A program made the translations under genes and the position numbers. A stretch of 64,000 bases of DNA from Nisaea sp. (GTDB taxonomy: Bacteria; Pseudomonadota; Alphaproteobacteria; Thalassobaculales; Thalassobaculaceae): the NCBI RefSeq assembly GCF_034670185.1, contig NZ_JAXMNY010000001.1:434001-498000 (forward strand), read 5' to 3'. The notes under the pieces were generated by a model. The model was not told the DNA's origin. It searched no databases and saw only the letters and a program-made list of their open reading frames with translations. This document shows, in pieces, positions 50,178-57,998 of the stretch. Positions within the stretch are counted from its first letter, which is position 1. Each line of letters opens with the position of its first letter.

Positions 50178-51545
50178 ATGGCAGGCAAACTCACCCTTGA
50201 GGAGCTGCGCGCGGCGGTCGCGAGCGGCGAAATCGACACAGTGCTCGCGGCGCAGATCGACATGCAGGGCCGGCTGATGGGCAAACGCTTCCATGCCGAG
50301 TTCTTCTGCGAAAGCGCCTACGACGAGACCCACAGCTGCAATTATCTCCAGGCGACCGACATGGAGATGAACACGGTCGAGGGCTTCAAGGCGACGAGCT
50401 GGCAGGCGGGTTACGGCGACTACACGATGAAGCCGGACCTTTCCACGCTGCGCCGGATTCCCTGGCTGGAAGGCACGGCGCTGGTGCTCTGCGACATGCT
50501 CGACCATCACACCCACGAGGAAGTGCCGCATTCTCCGCGCGCGATCCTGAAGAAACAGGTGGCCCGGCTGGAAGCGATGGGCATGAAGGCCTTCATGGCG
50601 ACCGAGCTGGAATTCTTCCTGTTCAAGCAGAGCTACGAGCAAGCGCACGCCCAAGGCTATCGCAATCTCGATGTTATCAGCCCCTATAACGAGGATTACC
50701 ACATCTTCCAGACCACCAAGGAAGAGGGGGTGATGCGGGCTATCCGCAACGGTCTGAACGGCGCAGACATCCCGGTGGAAAATTCCAAGGGCGAGGCCGA
50801 CGCGGGCCAGGAAGAGATCAATGTCCGCTACGCCGAGGCGCTGACCATGGCCGACCGGCATGTGCTGATCAAAAACGGCTGCAAGGAAATCGCCTGGGCC
50901 AAGGGACATGCGATCAGCTTCCTTGCGAAATGGCACTACGACTATGCGGGCAATTCCTCGCACGTGCACCAGTCGCTCTGGTCGCTCGACGGCACGCCGC
51001 TGTTCTTCGATCCGGATGCCAAATACGGCATGTCGGAGCTGATGCAGAGCTATGTCGCCGGGCTGCTGGCCCATGCCGGGGAGATCACCTGTTTCCTCGC
51101 CCCCTACATCAATTCCTACAAGCGCTTCGTTGCGGGCACCTTCGCGCCGACCAAGTCTGTCTGGTCCATGGATAACCGCACAGCCGGCTTCCGGGTCTGC
51201 GGCGACGGCACCAAGGCGGTGCGCGTCGAGTGCCGGATCGGCGGCGCCGACCTCAATCCCTATCTCGCCATGGCGGCTTTGCTCGCTGCGGGCATTGACG
51301 GGATCGAGAAGAAGATGGCACTGGAGCCGGAATTCAAGGGCGACGCCTATGGCGGAGCCAATATCCGCGAGATCCCGGCGACGCTGCGCGAAGCGACCAT
51401 GGCGCTCGATGGATCGACAATGTTGCGGTCGGCCTTCGGTGACGAGGTAATCGACCATTATGTGCATGCTGCCCGGTGGGAGCAGATTGAATATGACCGC
51501 CGCGTCACTGACTGGGAAGTCAATCGCGGGTTTGAAAGGGCCTGA
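50178..51545 (+). CDS. Glutamine synthetase-like gamma-glutamyl ligase
   Basis: This 455-residue protein belongs to the glutamine synthetase catalytic superfamily, ATP-dependent glutamate-amine ligases such as PuuA and GMAS. Metal and ATP/glutamate segments visible are FMATELEFFLF, ENSKGEADAGQEEINVRYAEAL, GNSSHVHQSLW, SYKRFVAGTFAP and VECRIGGADLNPYLAMAALLAAG. It lacks the adenylylation region of GlnA, so it is a specialised ligase. Its place beside aldehyde and alcohol dehydrogenases suggests it glutamylates an amine or amino alcohol imported by the TRAP system. Confidence 0.9.
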   Translation: MAGKLTLEELRAAVASGEIDTVLAAQIDMQGRLMGKRFHAEFFCESAYDETHSCNYLQATDMEMNTVEGFKATSWQAGYGDYTMKPDLSTLRRIPWLEGTALVLCDMLDHHTHEEVPHSPRAILKKQVARLEAMGMKAFMATELEFFLFKQSYEQAHAQGYRNLDVISPYNEDYHIFQTTKEEGVMRAIRNGLNGADIPVENSKGEADAGQEEINVRYAEALTMADRHVLIKNGCKEIAWAKGHAISFLAKWHYDYAGNSSHVHQSLWSLDGTPLFFDPDAKYGMSELMQSYVAGLLAHAGEITCFLAPYINSYKRFVAGTFAPTKSVWSMDNRTAGFRVCGDGTKAVRVECRIGGADLNPYLAMAALLAAGIDGIEKKMALEPEFKGDAYGGANIREIPATLREATMALDGSTMLRSAFGDEVIDHYVHAARWEQIEYDRRVTDWEVNRGFERA

Positions 51546-51552
51546 CACTTCA

Positions 51553-52935
51553 ATGACCAAGATGCTTCAGTGTATTTCGCCGATCGACGGCTCCGTCTTC
51601 GCGGAACGTCCGGTAATCGAGCCGGCGGCGGCGCGCGAGATCCTCGCGGCGGCGCGCGGTGCCCAGCGCGCATGGGCGGCACGGCCGCTTGCCGATCGGG
51701 TTGCGGTGGTTCGCGCCGGTGTTGCCAGGCTCGGTGAGATGCAGGCCGAGATGGTGCCGGAGCTGGCCCACATGATGGGCCGCCCGGTGCGCTATGGCGG
51801 CGAGTTCGGCGGCACCAACGAGCGCGCCTCCTACATGGCCGATATTGCCGAGACGGCGCTGGCACCGATCGTGGTGGAGAACTCCGACAAGTTCGAGCGT
51901 CGCATCATGCGGGAGCCACATGGTCTGGTCTTTGTCATCGCGCCCTGGAACTATCCCTACATGACGGCCATCAACACCGTCGCCCCGGCACTGATCGCCG
52001 GGAACGCGGTGGCGCTGAAGCACGCGACGCAGACCCTGCTGGTCGGTGAGCGGATGGTCCGTGCCTTCGAGGAGGCGGGACTGCCGAAGGGCCTGTTCAT
52101 CAATCTCTTCCTTGATCACGGTACGACCGAAGCTCTGATTGGCACTCGCGAGTTCGATTTCATCAACTTCACCGGCTCCGTCGGTGGCGGCCGTGCCATC
52201 GAACGGGCGGCGGCGGGAACTTTCACCGGGCTTGGTCTTGAGCTTGGTGGCAAGGATCCGGGCTATGTGATGGAAGACGCCGATCTCGATGCAGCTGTCG
52301 ATACGCTGATCGACGGCGCCATGTTCAATTCCGGCCAGTGCTGTTGCGGCATCGAGCGGATCTATGTGCATGAGAGCCTCTATGACGCTTTCATTGAGAA
52401 GGCCGTTGCCATCGTTTCCGGCTACAAGCTCGGCAACCCGATGGAAGAGGCAACGACACTCGGCCCGATGGCGCACAAACGCTTTGCCGCTCTGGTCCGT
52501 GAGCAAACCAAGGAGGCCGTCGCCCTCGGCGCGACACCGTTGATCGACCCGAAACAGTTCCCGGAAGATGACGGCGGCGCCTATCTGATGCCGCAGATCC
52601 TGACCGGGGTCTTCCACGAGATGCGGGTGATGCGGGAAGAGAGCTTCGGTCCGATCGTCGGCATCATGAAGGTCAAGGACGACGCGGAAGCGATCCGTCT
52701 GATGAACGACAGCGATTTTGGCCTGACCGCATCGCTCTGGACCAAGGACACCGAACGCGCGGCCATAATCGGCGCGCAACTTGAAACCGGGACCGTCTTC
52801 ATGAACCGCGCCGACTATCTCGATCCCGGCCTGTGCTGGACCGGCTGCAAGGATACCGGCCGTGGCGGCGCGCTGTCCGTCATCGGCTTCCAGAACCTGA
52901 CTCGTCCGAAATCATACCATCTGAAGAAAGCCTGA
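51553..52935 (+). CDS. NAD(P)-dependent aldehyde dehydrogenase
   Basis: The ATG at 51553 gives 460 residues. The active-site glutamate lies in LELGGKDPGYV and the nucleophile cysteine in FNSGQCCCGIERIYV; the cofactor segment is IAPWNYPYMTAINTVAPALIAGNAVALKHATQ. Also present is the C-terminal FGPIVGIMKV block. It starts 7 bp after the ligase stop and ends 5 bp before the alcohol dehydrogenase, so the three form one transcript. In the proposed route it oxidises a gamma-glutamyl aldehyde to the acid. Confidence 0.94.
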   Translation: MTKMLQCISPIDGSVFAERPVIEPAAAREILAAARGAQRAWAARPLADRVAVVRAGVARLGEMQAEMVPELAHMMGRPVRYGGEFGGTNERASYMADIAETALAPIVVENSDKFERRIMREPHGLVFVIAPWNYPYMTAINTVAPALIAGNAVALKHATQTLLVGERMVRAFEEAGLPKGLFINLFLDHGTTEALIGTREFDFINFTGSVGGGRAIERAAAGTFTGLGLELGGKDPGYVMEDADLDAAVDTLIDGAMFNSGQCCCGIERIYVHESLYDAFIEKAVAIVSGYKLGNPMEEATTLGPMAHKRFAALVREQTKEAVALGATPLIDPKQFPEDDGGAYLMPQILTGVFHEMRVMREESFGPIVGIMKVKDDAEAIRLMNDSDFGLTASLWTKDTERAAIIGAQLETGTVFMNRADYLDPGLCWTGCKDTGRGGALSVIGFQNLTRPKSYHLKKA

Positions 52936-52940
52936 GTGCC

Positions 52941-54086
52941 ATGAGCATCAAAGCCAACTGGAGCTACCCGACCGCGATCCGCTTCGGTGCCGGACGTATT
53001 GCCGAAATCGGTGAGGCCTGTGCCGCCGCCGGCATCAAGCGCCCGCTTCTGGTGACGGACAAGGGGCTGGCCAGCCTGCCTATCACCACCAAGACGCTCG
53101 ATCTGATGGAAGCCGCCGGGCTCGGCCGCGCCATGTTCTCGGCGGTCGATCCGAACCCGAACGAGAAAAATCTCGAAGCCGGTATCACGGTTTTCAAGGC
53201 AGGCAATCATGACGGCGTCATCGCCTTCGGCGGCGGCTCCGGCCTTGACCTTGGCAAGATGGTTGCCTTCATGGCGGACCAGAAAGGCTCGGTCTGGGAT
53301 TACGAGGATATCGGCGACTGGTGGACCCGCGCCGACGCCGACGCGATCTATCCGAACGTCGCCGTGCCGACCACGGCGGGCACGGGCTCCGAAGTTGGCC
53401 GCGCCAGCGTGCTGACCAATTCGGAAACCCACGTGAAGAAGATCATCTTCCATCCGAAGGTGCTGCCGAGTGTGGTGATCTGCGATCCGGAGCTGACCGT
53501 CGGCATGCCGAAGCCGATCACGGCGGGCACGGGCATGGACGCTTTCGCCCATTGCCTCGAGGCCTTCTGCAGCCCGCACTACCACCCGATGAGCCAGGGC
53601 ATCGCGCTCGAGGGCATGCGGCTGGTGAAGGAGTATCTGCCGCGTGCCTATGCGGACGGCTCCGATCTTGAAGCCCGCGCCCACATGATGAGCGCGGCCG
53701 CCATGGGCGCCACGGCTTTCCAGAAGGGCCTCGGAGCCATCCACGCGCTGTCCCACCCGCTGGGCGCTGTCTACAACACGCACCACGGCACCACCAACGC
53801 TGTGGTCATGCCCCCGGTGCTGCGCTTCAACCGTCCGGCCATCGAGGACCGGCTGACCCAGGCATCGGCCTATCTTGGTATCTCCAGGGGCTTCGACGGC
53901 TTCTTCGATTATGTGCTGAAGCTGCGCGAGGACCTGGCGATCCCCGACAAGATGTCCGCCCTCGGCGTCGGCACCGACCGGATCGACGAACTGGCAGCCA
54001 TGGCCATCGAAGACCCGAGCTGCGGCGGCAACCCGGTGGAACTGACGGTCAAGAACCTGACGGAGCTGTTCAAGCAGTCGATCTGA
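52941..54086 (+). CDS. Iron-containing alcohol dehydrogenase
   Basis: The ATG at 52941 gives 381 residues of the group III (Fe-ADH) family. The NAD-binding FGGGSGLDLGKMVAFM is followed by AVPTTAGTGSEVGRASV, and the metal ligands lie in GMDAFAHCLEAFCSPHYHP and IHALSHPLGAVYNTHHGTTNAV. It probably oxidises an alcohol group to the aldehyde used by the preceding dehydrogenase. It is the last gene of the operon; a terminator lies at 54116-54140. Confidence 0.94.
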   Translation: MSIKANWSYPTAIRFGAGRIAEIGEACAAAGIKRPLLVTDKGLASLPITTKTLDLMEAAGLGRAMFSAVDPNPNEKNLEAGITVFKAGNHDGVIAFGGGSGLDLGKMVAFMADQKGSVWDYEDIGDWWTRADADAIYPNVAVPTTAGTGSEVGRASVLTNSETHVKKIIFHPKVLPSVVICDPELTVGMPKPITAGTGMDAFAHCLEAFCSPHYHPMSQGIALEGMRLVKEYLPRAYADGSDLEARAHMMSAAAMGATAFQKGLGAIHALSHPLGAVYNTHHGTTNAVVMPPVLRFNRPAIEDRLTQASAYLGISRGFDGFFDYVLKLREDLAIPDKMSALGVGTDRIDELAAMAIEDPSCGGNPVELTVKNLTELFKQSI

Positions 54087-54115
54087 CGGGGTGAACGAAT
54101 AAAGAATAGGGAAGG

Positions 54116-54140
54116 GGCGGGCTTTCGGGCTCGCCTTTTT
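54116..54140 (+). terminator. Intrinsic terminator after the alcohol dehydrogenase
   Basis: A 7-bp stem (GGCGGGC against GCTCGCC, one G-T pair) with loop TTTCGG is followed by TTTTTCTTT. It ends the catabolic operon just before the convergent antitoxin stop at 54148. Confidence 0.88.
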
Positions 54141-54147
54141 CTTTGAG

Positions 54148-54561
54148 TCAATAATCCTCGGTCAGAACCGTCAGCGGTACGGCAAGTGCCTTGGCAAGCG
54201 CCTTGATCGTGCTGAGCGTTCCCTCGCGGGCGCCGCGTTCGATTTCGGAAAGATAGCTCTGGGAAATACCGGCGGCCTCGGCCAGGTCCTTCTGGGTCAA
54301 GGAGCGGAACTCGCGCAGCACCCGGACGGGGCTTTCACGCGCTTCCAGCCGATCCCAGACAGCTTCCGGCAAGGCGATATCCTCGCCGTGTTCGATGGCG
54401 GCTAGGCTCTCGGCGACAATCCGGCCTGCGACGTCATCGTCGTCAAGATCTGCCATCCCGGCGACGAGTTCGTCATACTCAGCCCGTGGGATCACAACCA
54501 GTTCTTCTCCGCTCGGGGTGAAGATGCTTTGCACGCGGGGAATATGGATATCCTCAGTCAT
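54148..54561 (-). CDS. XRE-type antitoxin (HigA-like)
   Basis: The 137-residue protein has a C-terminal helix-turn-helix (SLTQKDLAEAAGISQSYLSEIERGAREGTLSTIKALAKAL) and an N-terminal segment (FTPSGEELVVIPRAEYDELVAGM) reminiscent of Phd-type antitoxins. It overlaps the upstream toxin gene by 8 bp. Toxin-first order is typical of HigBA. It would neutralise the RelE-type toxin and repress the promoter, where a near-perfect inverted repeat lies. Confidence 0.88.
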   Translation of the reverse strand: MTEDIHIPRVQSIFTPSGEELVVIPRAEYDELVAGMADLDDDDVAGRIVAESLAAIEHGEDIALPEAVWDRLEARESPVRVLREFRSLTQKDLAEAAGISQSYLSEIERGAREGTLSTIKALAKALAVPLTVLTEDY

Positions 54562-54790
54562 AGATTTTTCGCCTGTGTCCGACAGCGTGAACCAGAACCT
54601 TTGTTTCGGTTTCCGTAAAGATCGCTCGGTAATTGCCGATCCTGATGCGAAAGCCGGGACTTCCTCTCAGCGATACGACATCACCTTCGCCAGTTTCGGC
54701 ATAGCGTTGGATCTTCACAGTGATCCTGGCCGCTTCCGGAAGCGAGCGGAGTTGCTTATGCGCCGCCTTTGTAAATCGAAGGTCTTTCAT
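54554..54790 (-). CDS. RelE/HigB-type toxin
   Basis: This 78-residue basic protein has the RelE/ParE-fold pattern: FTKAAHKQLRSLPEAARITV, then SLRGSPGFRIRIGNYRAIFTET and the C-terminal VLVHAVGHRRKIYD with conserved basic residues. Relatives cut ribosome-bound mRNA. It is the first gene of the pair. Confidence 0.88.
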   Translation of the reverse strand: MKDLRFTKAAHKQLRSLPEAARITVKIQRYAETGEGDVVSLRGSPGFRIRIGNYRAIFTETETKVLVHAVGHRRKIYD

Positions 54791-54795
54791 GAAAA

Positions 54796-54843
54796 ATATC
54801 GCGAAAAGTGATTGTCGGCAACGAGAATCGCTATTCGAGATAT
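54796..54843. promoter_or_regulatory. Inverted repeat upstream of the toxin-antitoxin pair
   Basis: ATATCGCGAA (54796-54805) and TTCGAGATAT (54834-54843) match as inverted repeats at 9 of 10 positions with a 28-base centre. It lies from 6 bp upstream of the toxin start, where an autorepression operator would be expected. Confidence 0.5.
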
Positions 54844-54882
54844 GAACGGTTTTGAGGCGTTATTGTGGGGGCGGCCGGAAAA

Positions 54883-55839
54883 TCACTTCCGGTGATGTAA
54901 TATCCGCCCGATGAAGTTCAGCAACAACTGCGCCGCCAGTGTCGTGGTGCTACCGGAATGATCGTAATCCGGTGCAACCTCCACCAGATCTACGCCGACC
55001 ACAGTTCCGCGCCTGGTCAGCCCGTCCAGCAATTCCAACCCTTCGTAATAGGTGAAGCCGCCATGGCTGGGCGTGCCGGTGCCGGGGGCGATGGAGGGAT
55101 CGAAGCCGTCGATATCGATGGTGACGTAATAGCGTTTTCCAGCCGGGATACGTTCCAGTACGCCCTCGACGCCGAGTTTGCGGAACTGTCGGACGGAGAG
55201 GATGTCGGAGCCCATGGAGCGAGCATCTTCATATCCCTCGCGCGCGGTTGAGGAGACGTTGCGGATGCCGATCTGGCTGAGGCCGGTGACGTAGGGCTTC
55301 TCCGCCGCCCGGCGCATCGGGTTGCCGTGGCCGTTCCGCACGCCGTGCCGCTCGTCGACGAAATCGAGATGGGCGTCGATCTGTACCAGATGCACCGGCT
55401 CCTCTTCGGAGAAGGCGTTTATGCAGGGGATGTTCACCGAGTGATCGCCTCCCAGCACCACCGGGATCGCCCCGGCTGCCAGGATCTTGCGCACACCGAA
55501 TTCGATGTTGGCGTGGCTCTGCTCCGTGTCCGTATGGATGATATCCGCATCGCCCAGATCGACGATCCGCGTGGTTTCTGCTGGCAGGTAGGTAATGTCG
55601 TCCTCATGATCGTAAGCGCCGCCATGTCCGAAGGAGAAGAGGGTGGAAGCCTCCCGGATGCCGCGCGGGCCAAAGCGGGCGCCGGGACGGAACTGGGTGC
55701 CGAAATCGAACGGCGCACCGAGCACCGCGACATCCGCCTCGACGGCGTCCCAATCCGGCTGATAGGGATATTTGCCGAAGGTTGCGATGCCGACGAAAGG
55801 CAGGTTGAGGCGGCCCGTTTCGTATCCGTGCGATGACAT
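54883..55839 (-). CDS. speB: Agmatinase / ureohydrolase family protein
   Basis: The ATG at 55839 (MSSHGYETGRLNLPFVGIAT) gives 318 residues; a longer frame to 55941 adds an unlikely N-terminus. The binuclear manganese ligands are in LGGDHSVNIP, QIDAHLDFVDER and TIDIDGFDPSIAPGTGTPSHGG, all ureohydrolase signatures. Agmatine to putrescine plus urea is the default reaction. Guanidinobutyrase, guanidinopropionase and related enzymes share these motifs and cannot be excluded. It is a single gene. Confidence 0.85.
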   Translation of the reverse strand: MSSHGYETGRLNLPFVGIATFGKYPYQPDWDAVEADVAVLGAPFDFGTQFRPGARFGPRGIREASTLFSFGHGGAYDHEDDITYLPAETTRIVDLGDADIIHTDTEQSHANIEFGVRKILAAGAIPVVLGGDHSVNIPCINAFSEEEPVHLVQIDAHLDFVDERHGVRNGHGNPMRRAAEKPYVTGLSQIGIRNVSSTAREGYEDARSMGSDILSVRQFRKLGVEGVLERIPAGKRYYVTIDIDGFDPSIAPGTGTPSHGGFTYYEGLELLDGLTRRGTVVGVDLVEVAPDYDHSGSTTTLAAQLLLNFIGRILHHRK

Positions 55840-56186
55840 GAGATTATCCCGGTGGGTTGGAGGCAATAAGACGTCACGGTATTGCAGGCTATTCTGCCGG
55901 GCGGCGCAATGGTTAGTCGGGCGTCTTGGTGTGTCGTGCACCGTTCCCGAGTGTAGAAAGCGACGTTCGTTTTGAAATCTGCGTTCTCAGGCGCTCATTT
56001 CCGGGTGAGGCCAACCCGGCTTCATGATCGATACGGCCCGCGGGGTTTCGGTGACGGTTTATTGATCGTTTATAAATAGTTGAGCGGACGGGATGCGACA
56101 CATCTTCGCCCCGTCCGCTTTTCAATTGCCAAGTACGGGTAAAAAAGTCACATTCAGAATGACTTGACCAACAATTGGATGCTCTG
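55840..56186. other. Intergenic region with a terminator but no visible gene
   Basis: About 345 bp lie between the divergent agmatinase and lipoprotein genes. I see no coding frame of note. It contains an AT-rich stretch (TTTATAAATAG, 56069-56079), directly followed by a strong hairpin (56083-56123), and a small AAGTCA/TGACTT dyad near 56146-56166. Confidence 0.6.
56083..56123 (+). terminator. Orphan intrinsic terminator (possible small RNA or attenuator)
   Basis: A perfect 10-bp stem (AGCGGACGGG against CCCGTCCGCT) is followed by TTTTC on the plus strand. No plus-strand gene lies upstream. The AT-rich TATAAA at 56071-56076 could be a -10 box with a start near 56083, which would give a transcript of about 40 bases, or the hairpin may be a leader attenuator for the downstream lipoprotein. 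Confidence 0.6.
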
Positions 56187-56435
56187 GTGGCGGTACGAAC
56201 GCTGATACTGCTGGTTTGTTTCCTTGTTTCGGCATGTGCCAACTTGCCGTTCGAAACCAGCGCGCGCGCCAAACCGGAACCTGCTTCTTCGCCTGAGCCT
56301 CGCTACTGTTACAAAACTCTTGGGAAAGTTAATTGCTACACTCAGCCCCTTGATGGTTCGGAAGCGAACCGTCTTGTAGGATATGAGGGGCCGGCGCCGC
56401 GTCCGAACGCGGGAACCGGGCCCCTTTCGCCTTAA
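56187..56435 (+). CDS. Small lipoprotein, unknown function
   Basis: From the GTG at 56187 (a TTG at 56175 is also in frame) the protein has about 82 residues. The signal peptide ends in a lipobox, LVSAC, so the mature protein is lipid-anchored. The mature part has two cysteines in RYCYKTLGKVNCYTQPLD and the segment EANRLVGYEGPAP. I recall similar short lipoproteins in alphaproteobacteria but no function. It lies just upstream of the Sel1 gene. Confidence 0.7.
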   Translation: MAVRTLILLVCFLVSACANLPFETSARAKPEPASSPEPRYCYKTLGKVNCYTQPLDGSEANRLVGYEGPAPRPNAGTGPLSP

Positions 56436-56470
56436 CGGCGTTCGCAATCCCAGATTTGACGGAAAATTCC

Positions 56471-57160
56471 TTGAAACGGGTACTCCCGCCTCTCCTCGCA
56501 GCATGCGCGTTCCTCAGTCTGTGTTCCGCACCGTTATTGGCCGCGGACAGCAAGCGCCAGACCTATGGCGAAGCCATGGACTGGTATCGCGCGCAGGCGG
56601 AAGCGGGCGACGCCAAGGCGCAGTTCTATTATGGGCTGGCGCTGGAGCGCGGCGCGCAGGGCAGCAAGCGCGATGCGGACAAGGCTCAGGCAGTCGAGCT
56701 CTACAAGAAGGCCGCCGAGGGCGGTTATGCGCTCGCCCAGTACCGTCTCGGCGTGCTCTACCAGATCGGCCAGGGTGTTGAGCGATCGCTCGCAGAGGCG
56801 CGGAAATGGTTTGCTGCCGCTGCCGCAGCAGGGCTTCGTGAAGCTGAATTCAATTATGCGGTGATGCTGGAAACCGGGTCAGGCGGGAAGCGCGATCCGA
56901 AAGAGGCGGCCCGGCTCTATGAGATTTCCGTGAGTAAGGGCGTTCGGCAAGCCTTCCTGCCGCTCGGCATTCTCTACGCCCGGGGCGACGGGGTGGAGCA
57001 GGATCTCGTAGAGGCCCTGAAATGGCTCATTCTTGCGGAGCGTGCGGATGCCGATAGTATTGCCCCGGCCATGCACGCCGTCCGGGGCGCGCTAGACGAT
57101 ACTGGCCAGGCAGAAGCCCTGAAGCGTGCCGAATCCTGGCGTATGACGCTGCCCGAGTAA
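56471..57160 (+). CDS. Periplasmic Sel1-repeat protein
   Basis: A TTG at 56471 (MKRVLPPLLAACAFLSL) or at 56456 gives 229-234 residues with a Sec signal ending near LLAA. At least four Sel1-like repeats follow (AEAGDAKAQFYYGLALERG, AEGGYALAQYRLGVLYQIG, AAAGLREAEFNYAVMLETG, SKGVRQAFLPLGILYARG). Such alpha-alpha repeats act as protein-binding scaffolds. No enzyme domain is present. It is separated from the FKBP-rhodanese gene by 82 bp. Confidence 0.88.
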   Translation: MKRVLPPLLAACAFLSLCSAPLLAADSKRQTYGEAMDWYRAQAEAGDAKAQFYYGLALERGAQGSKRDADKAQAVELYKKAAEGGYALAQYRLGVLYQIGQGVERSLAEARKWFAAAAAAGLREAEFNYAVMLETGSGGKRDPKEAARLYEISVSKGVRQAFLPLGILYARGDGVEQDLVEALKWLILAERADADSIAPAMHAVRGALDDTGQAEALKRAESWRMTLPE

Positions 57161-57242
57161 AAAATCGCCCGACTTCGGTTGGACTCGCCCGCAGGTCCCA
57201 TTACCCTGAAGCTCGACCCATGCAGTTCGAGGATCGATCCCG

Positions 57243-57992
57243 ATGATGAAATTCATTGCTGCCGCCATAGCCACGCTCACTCTGGGGTGGCAGCCAGCTT
57301 TTGCCGCGGAGGAATCTCCTCCGGACAGGCTGAGTGTCCTCGATATGGTCCGTGGTACAGGAGCGACAGCGATCGAGAACGCGTCGGTGACGGTGCATTA
57401 TACGGGGTGGCTGTTGGACGGGACCAAGTTCGATTCCAGTCACGATCGTAATCAACCCCTTACTTTCACCCTCGGCGCCGGTCGCGTGATCCAGGGGTGG
57501 GATCTGGGCGTTGTCGGTATGAAGGTCGGCGGCAAACGTGAGCTGGTCATTCCTTCCAAGCTTGCTTATGGCGCACGCGGGGCAGGCGGTGTGATCCCGC
57601 CGAACGCACCCTTGAGGTTTGAGGTGGAACTGATCTCGGTCTCGGCACCGAAGTTCAAGGCGATCGGAAACGATGAACTGAAGAGTCTGATGAAGAGGGG
57701 GGTGACCGTGCTCGATATCCGGCGCCCCGAAGAATGGGCGGAGACGGGAACGATCAAGGGCGTGGAACGGCTGACGGCGTTTGACCGGAACGGACAGTTT
57801 GTTCCGGGATTCCCGGATGCGCTCGGCAGGCTGATCGACAAGGACGCGGAGGTCGTGCTGATCTGCCGCACCGGCCGGCGTTCTCTTGCGCTGGCACGCG
57901 CCATGGCCGATCAGGCCGGTTACACGAAGGTCTACAATCACGCGTCTGGCATGAGTAATTGGATAGAAGCCGGTAATCCGGTGGAAAAGTAA
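57243..57992 (+). CDS. Periplasmic FKBP peptidyl-prolyl isomerase fused to rhodanese
   Basis: The 249-residue protein has a Sec signal (residues 1-21), an FKBP domain at about 30-135 (VTVHYTGWLLDGTKFDSS, VIQGWDLGVVGMKVGGKREL, AYGARGAGGVIPPNAPLRFEVEL) and a rhodanese domain at about 140-245. The rhodanese active-site loop is CRTGRRS. It would combine proline isomerisation with persulfide or thiol chemistry in the periplasm. A GAGGATC site precedes the ATG. The next gene starts 6 bp later. Confidence 0.92.
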   Translation: MMKFIAAAIATLTLGWQPAFAAEESPPDRLSVLDMVRGTGATAIENASVTVHYTGWLLDGTKFDSSHDRNQPLTFTLGAGRVIQGWDLGVVGMKVGGKRELVIPSKLAYGARGAGGVIPPNAPLRFEVELISVSAPKFKAIGNDELKSLMKRGVTVLDIRRPEEWAETGTIKGVERLTAFDRNGQFVPGFPDALGRLIDKDAEVVLICRTGRRSLALARAMADQAGYTKVYNHASGMSNWIEAGNPVEK

Positions 57993-57998
57993 GCAGCG

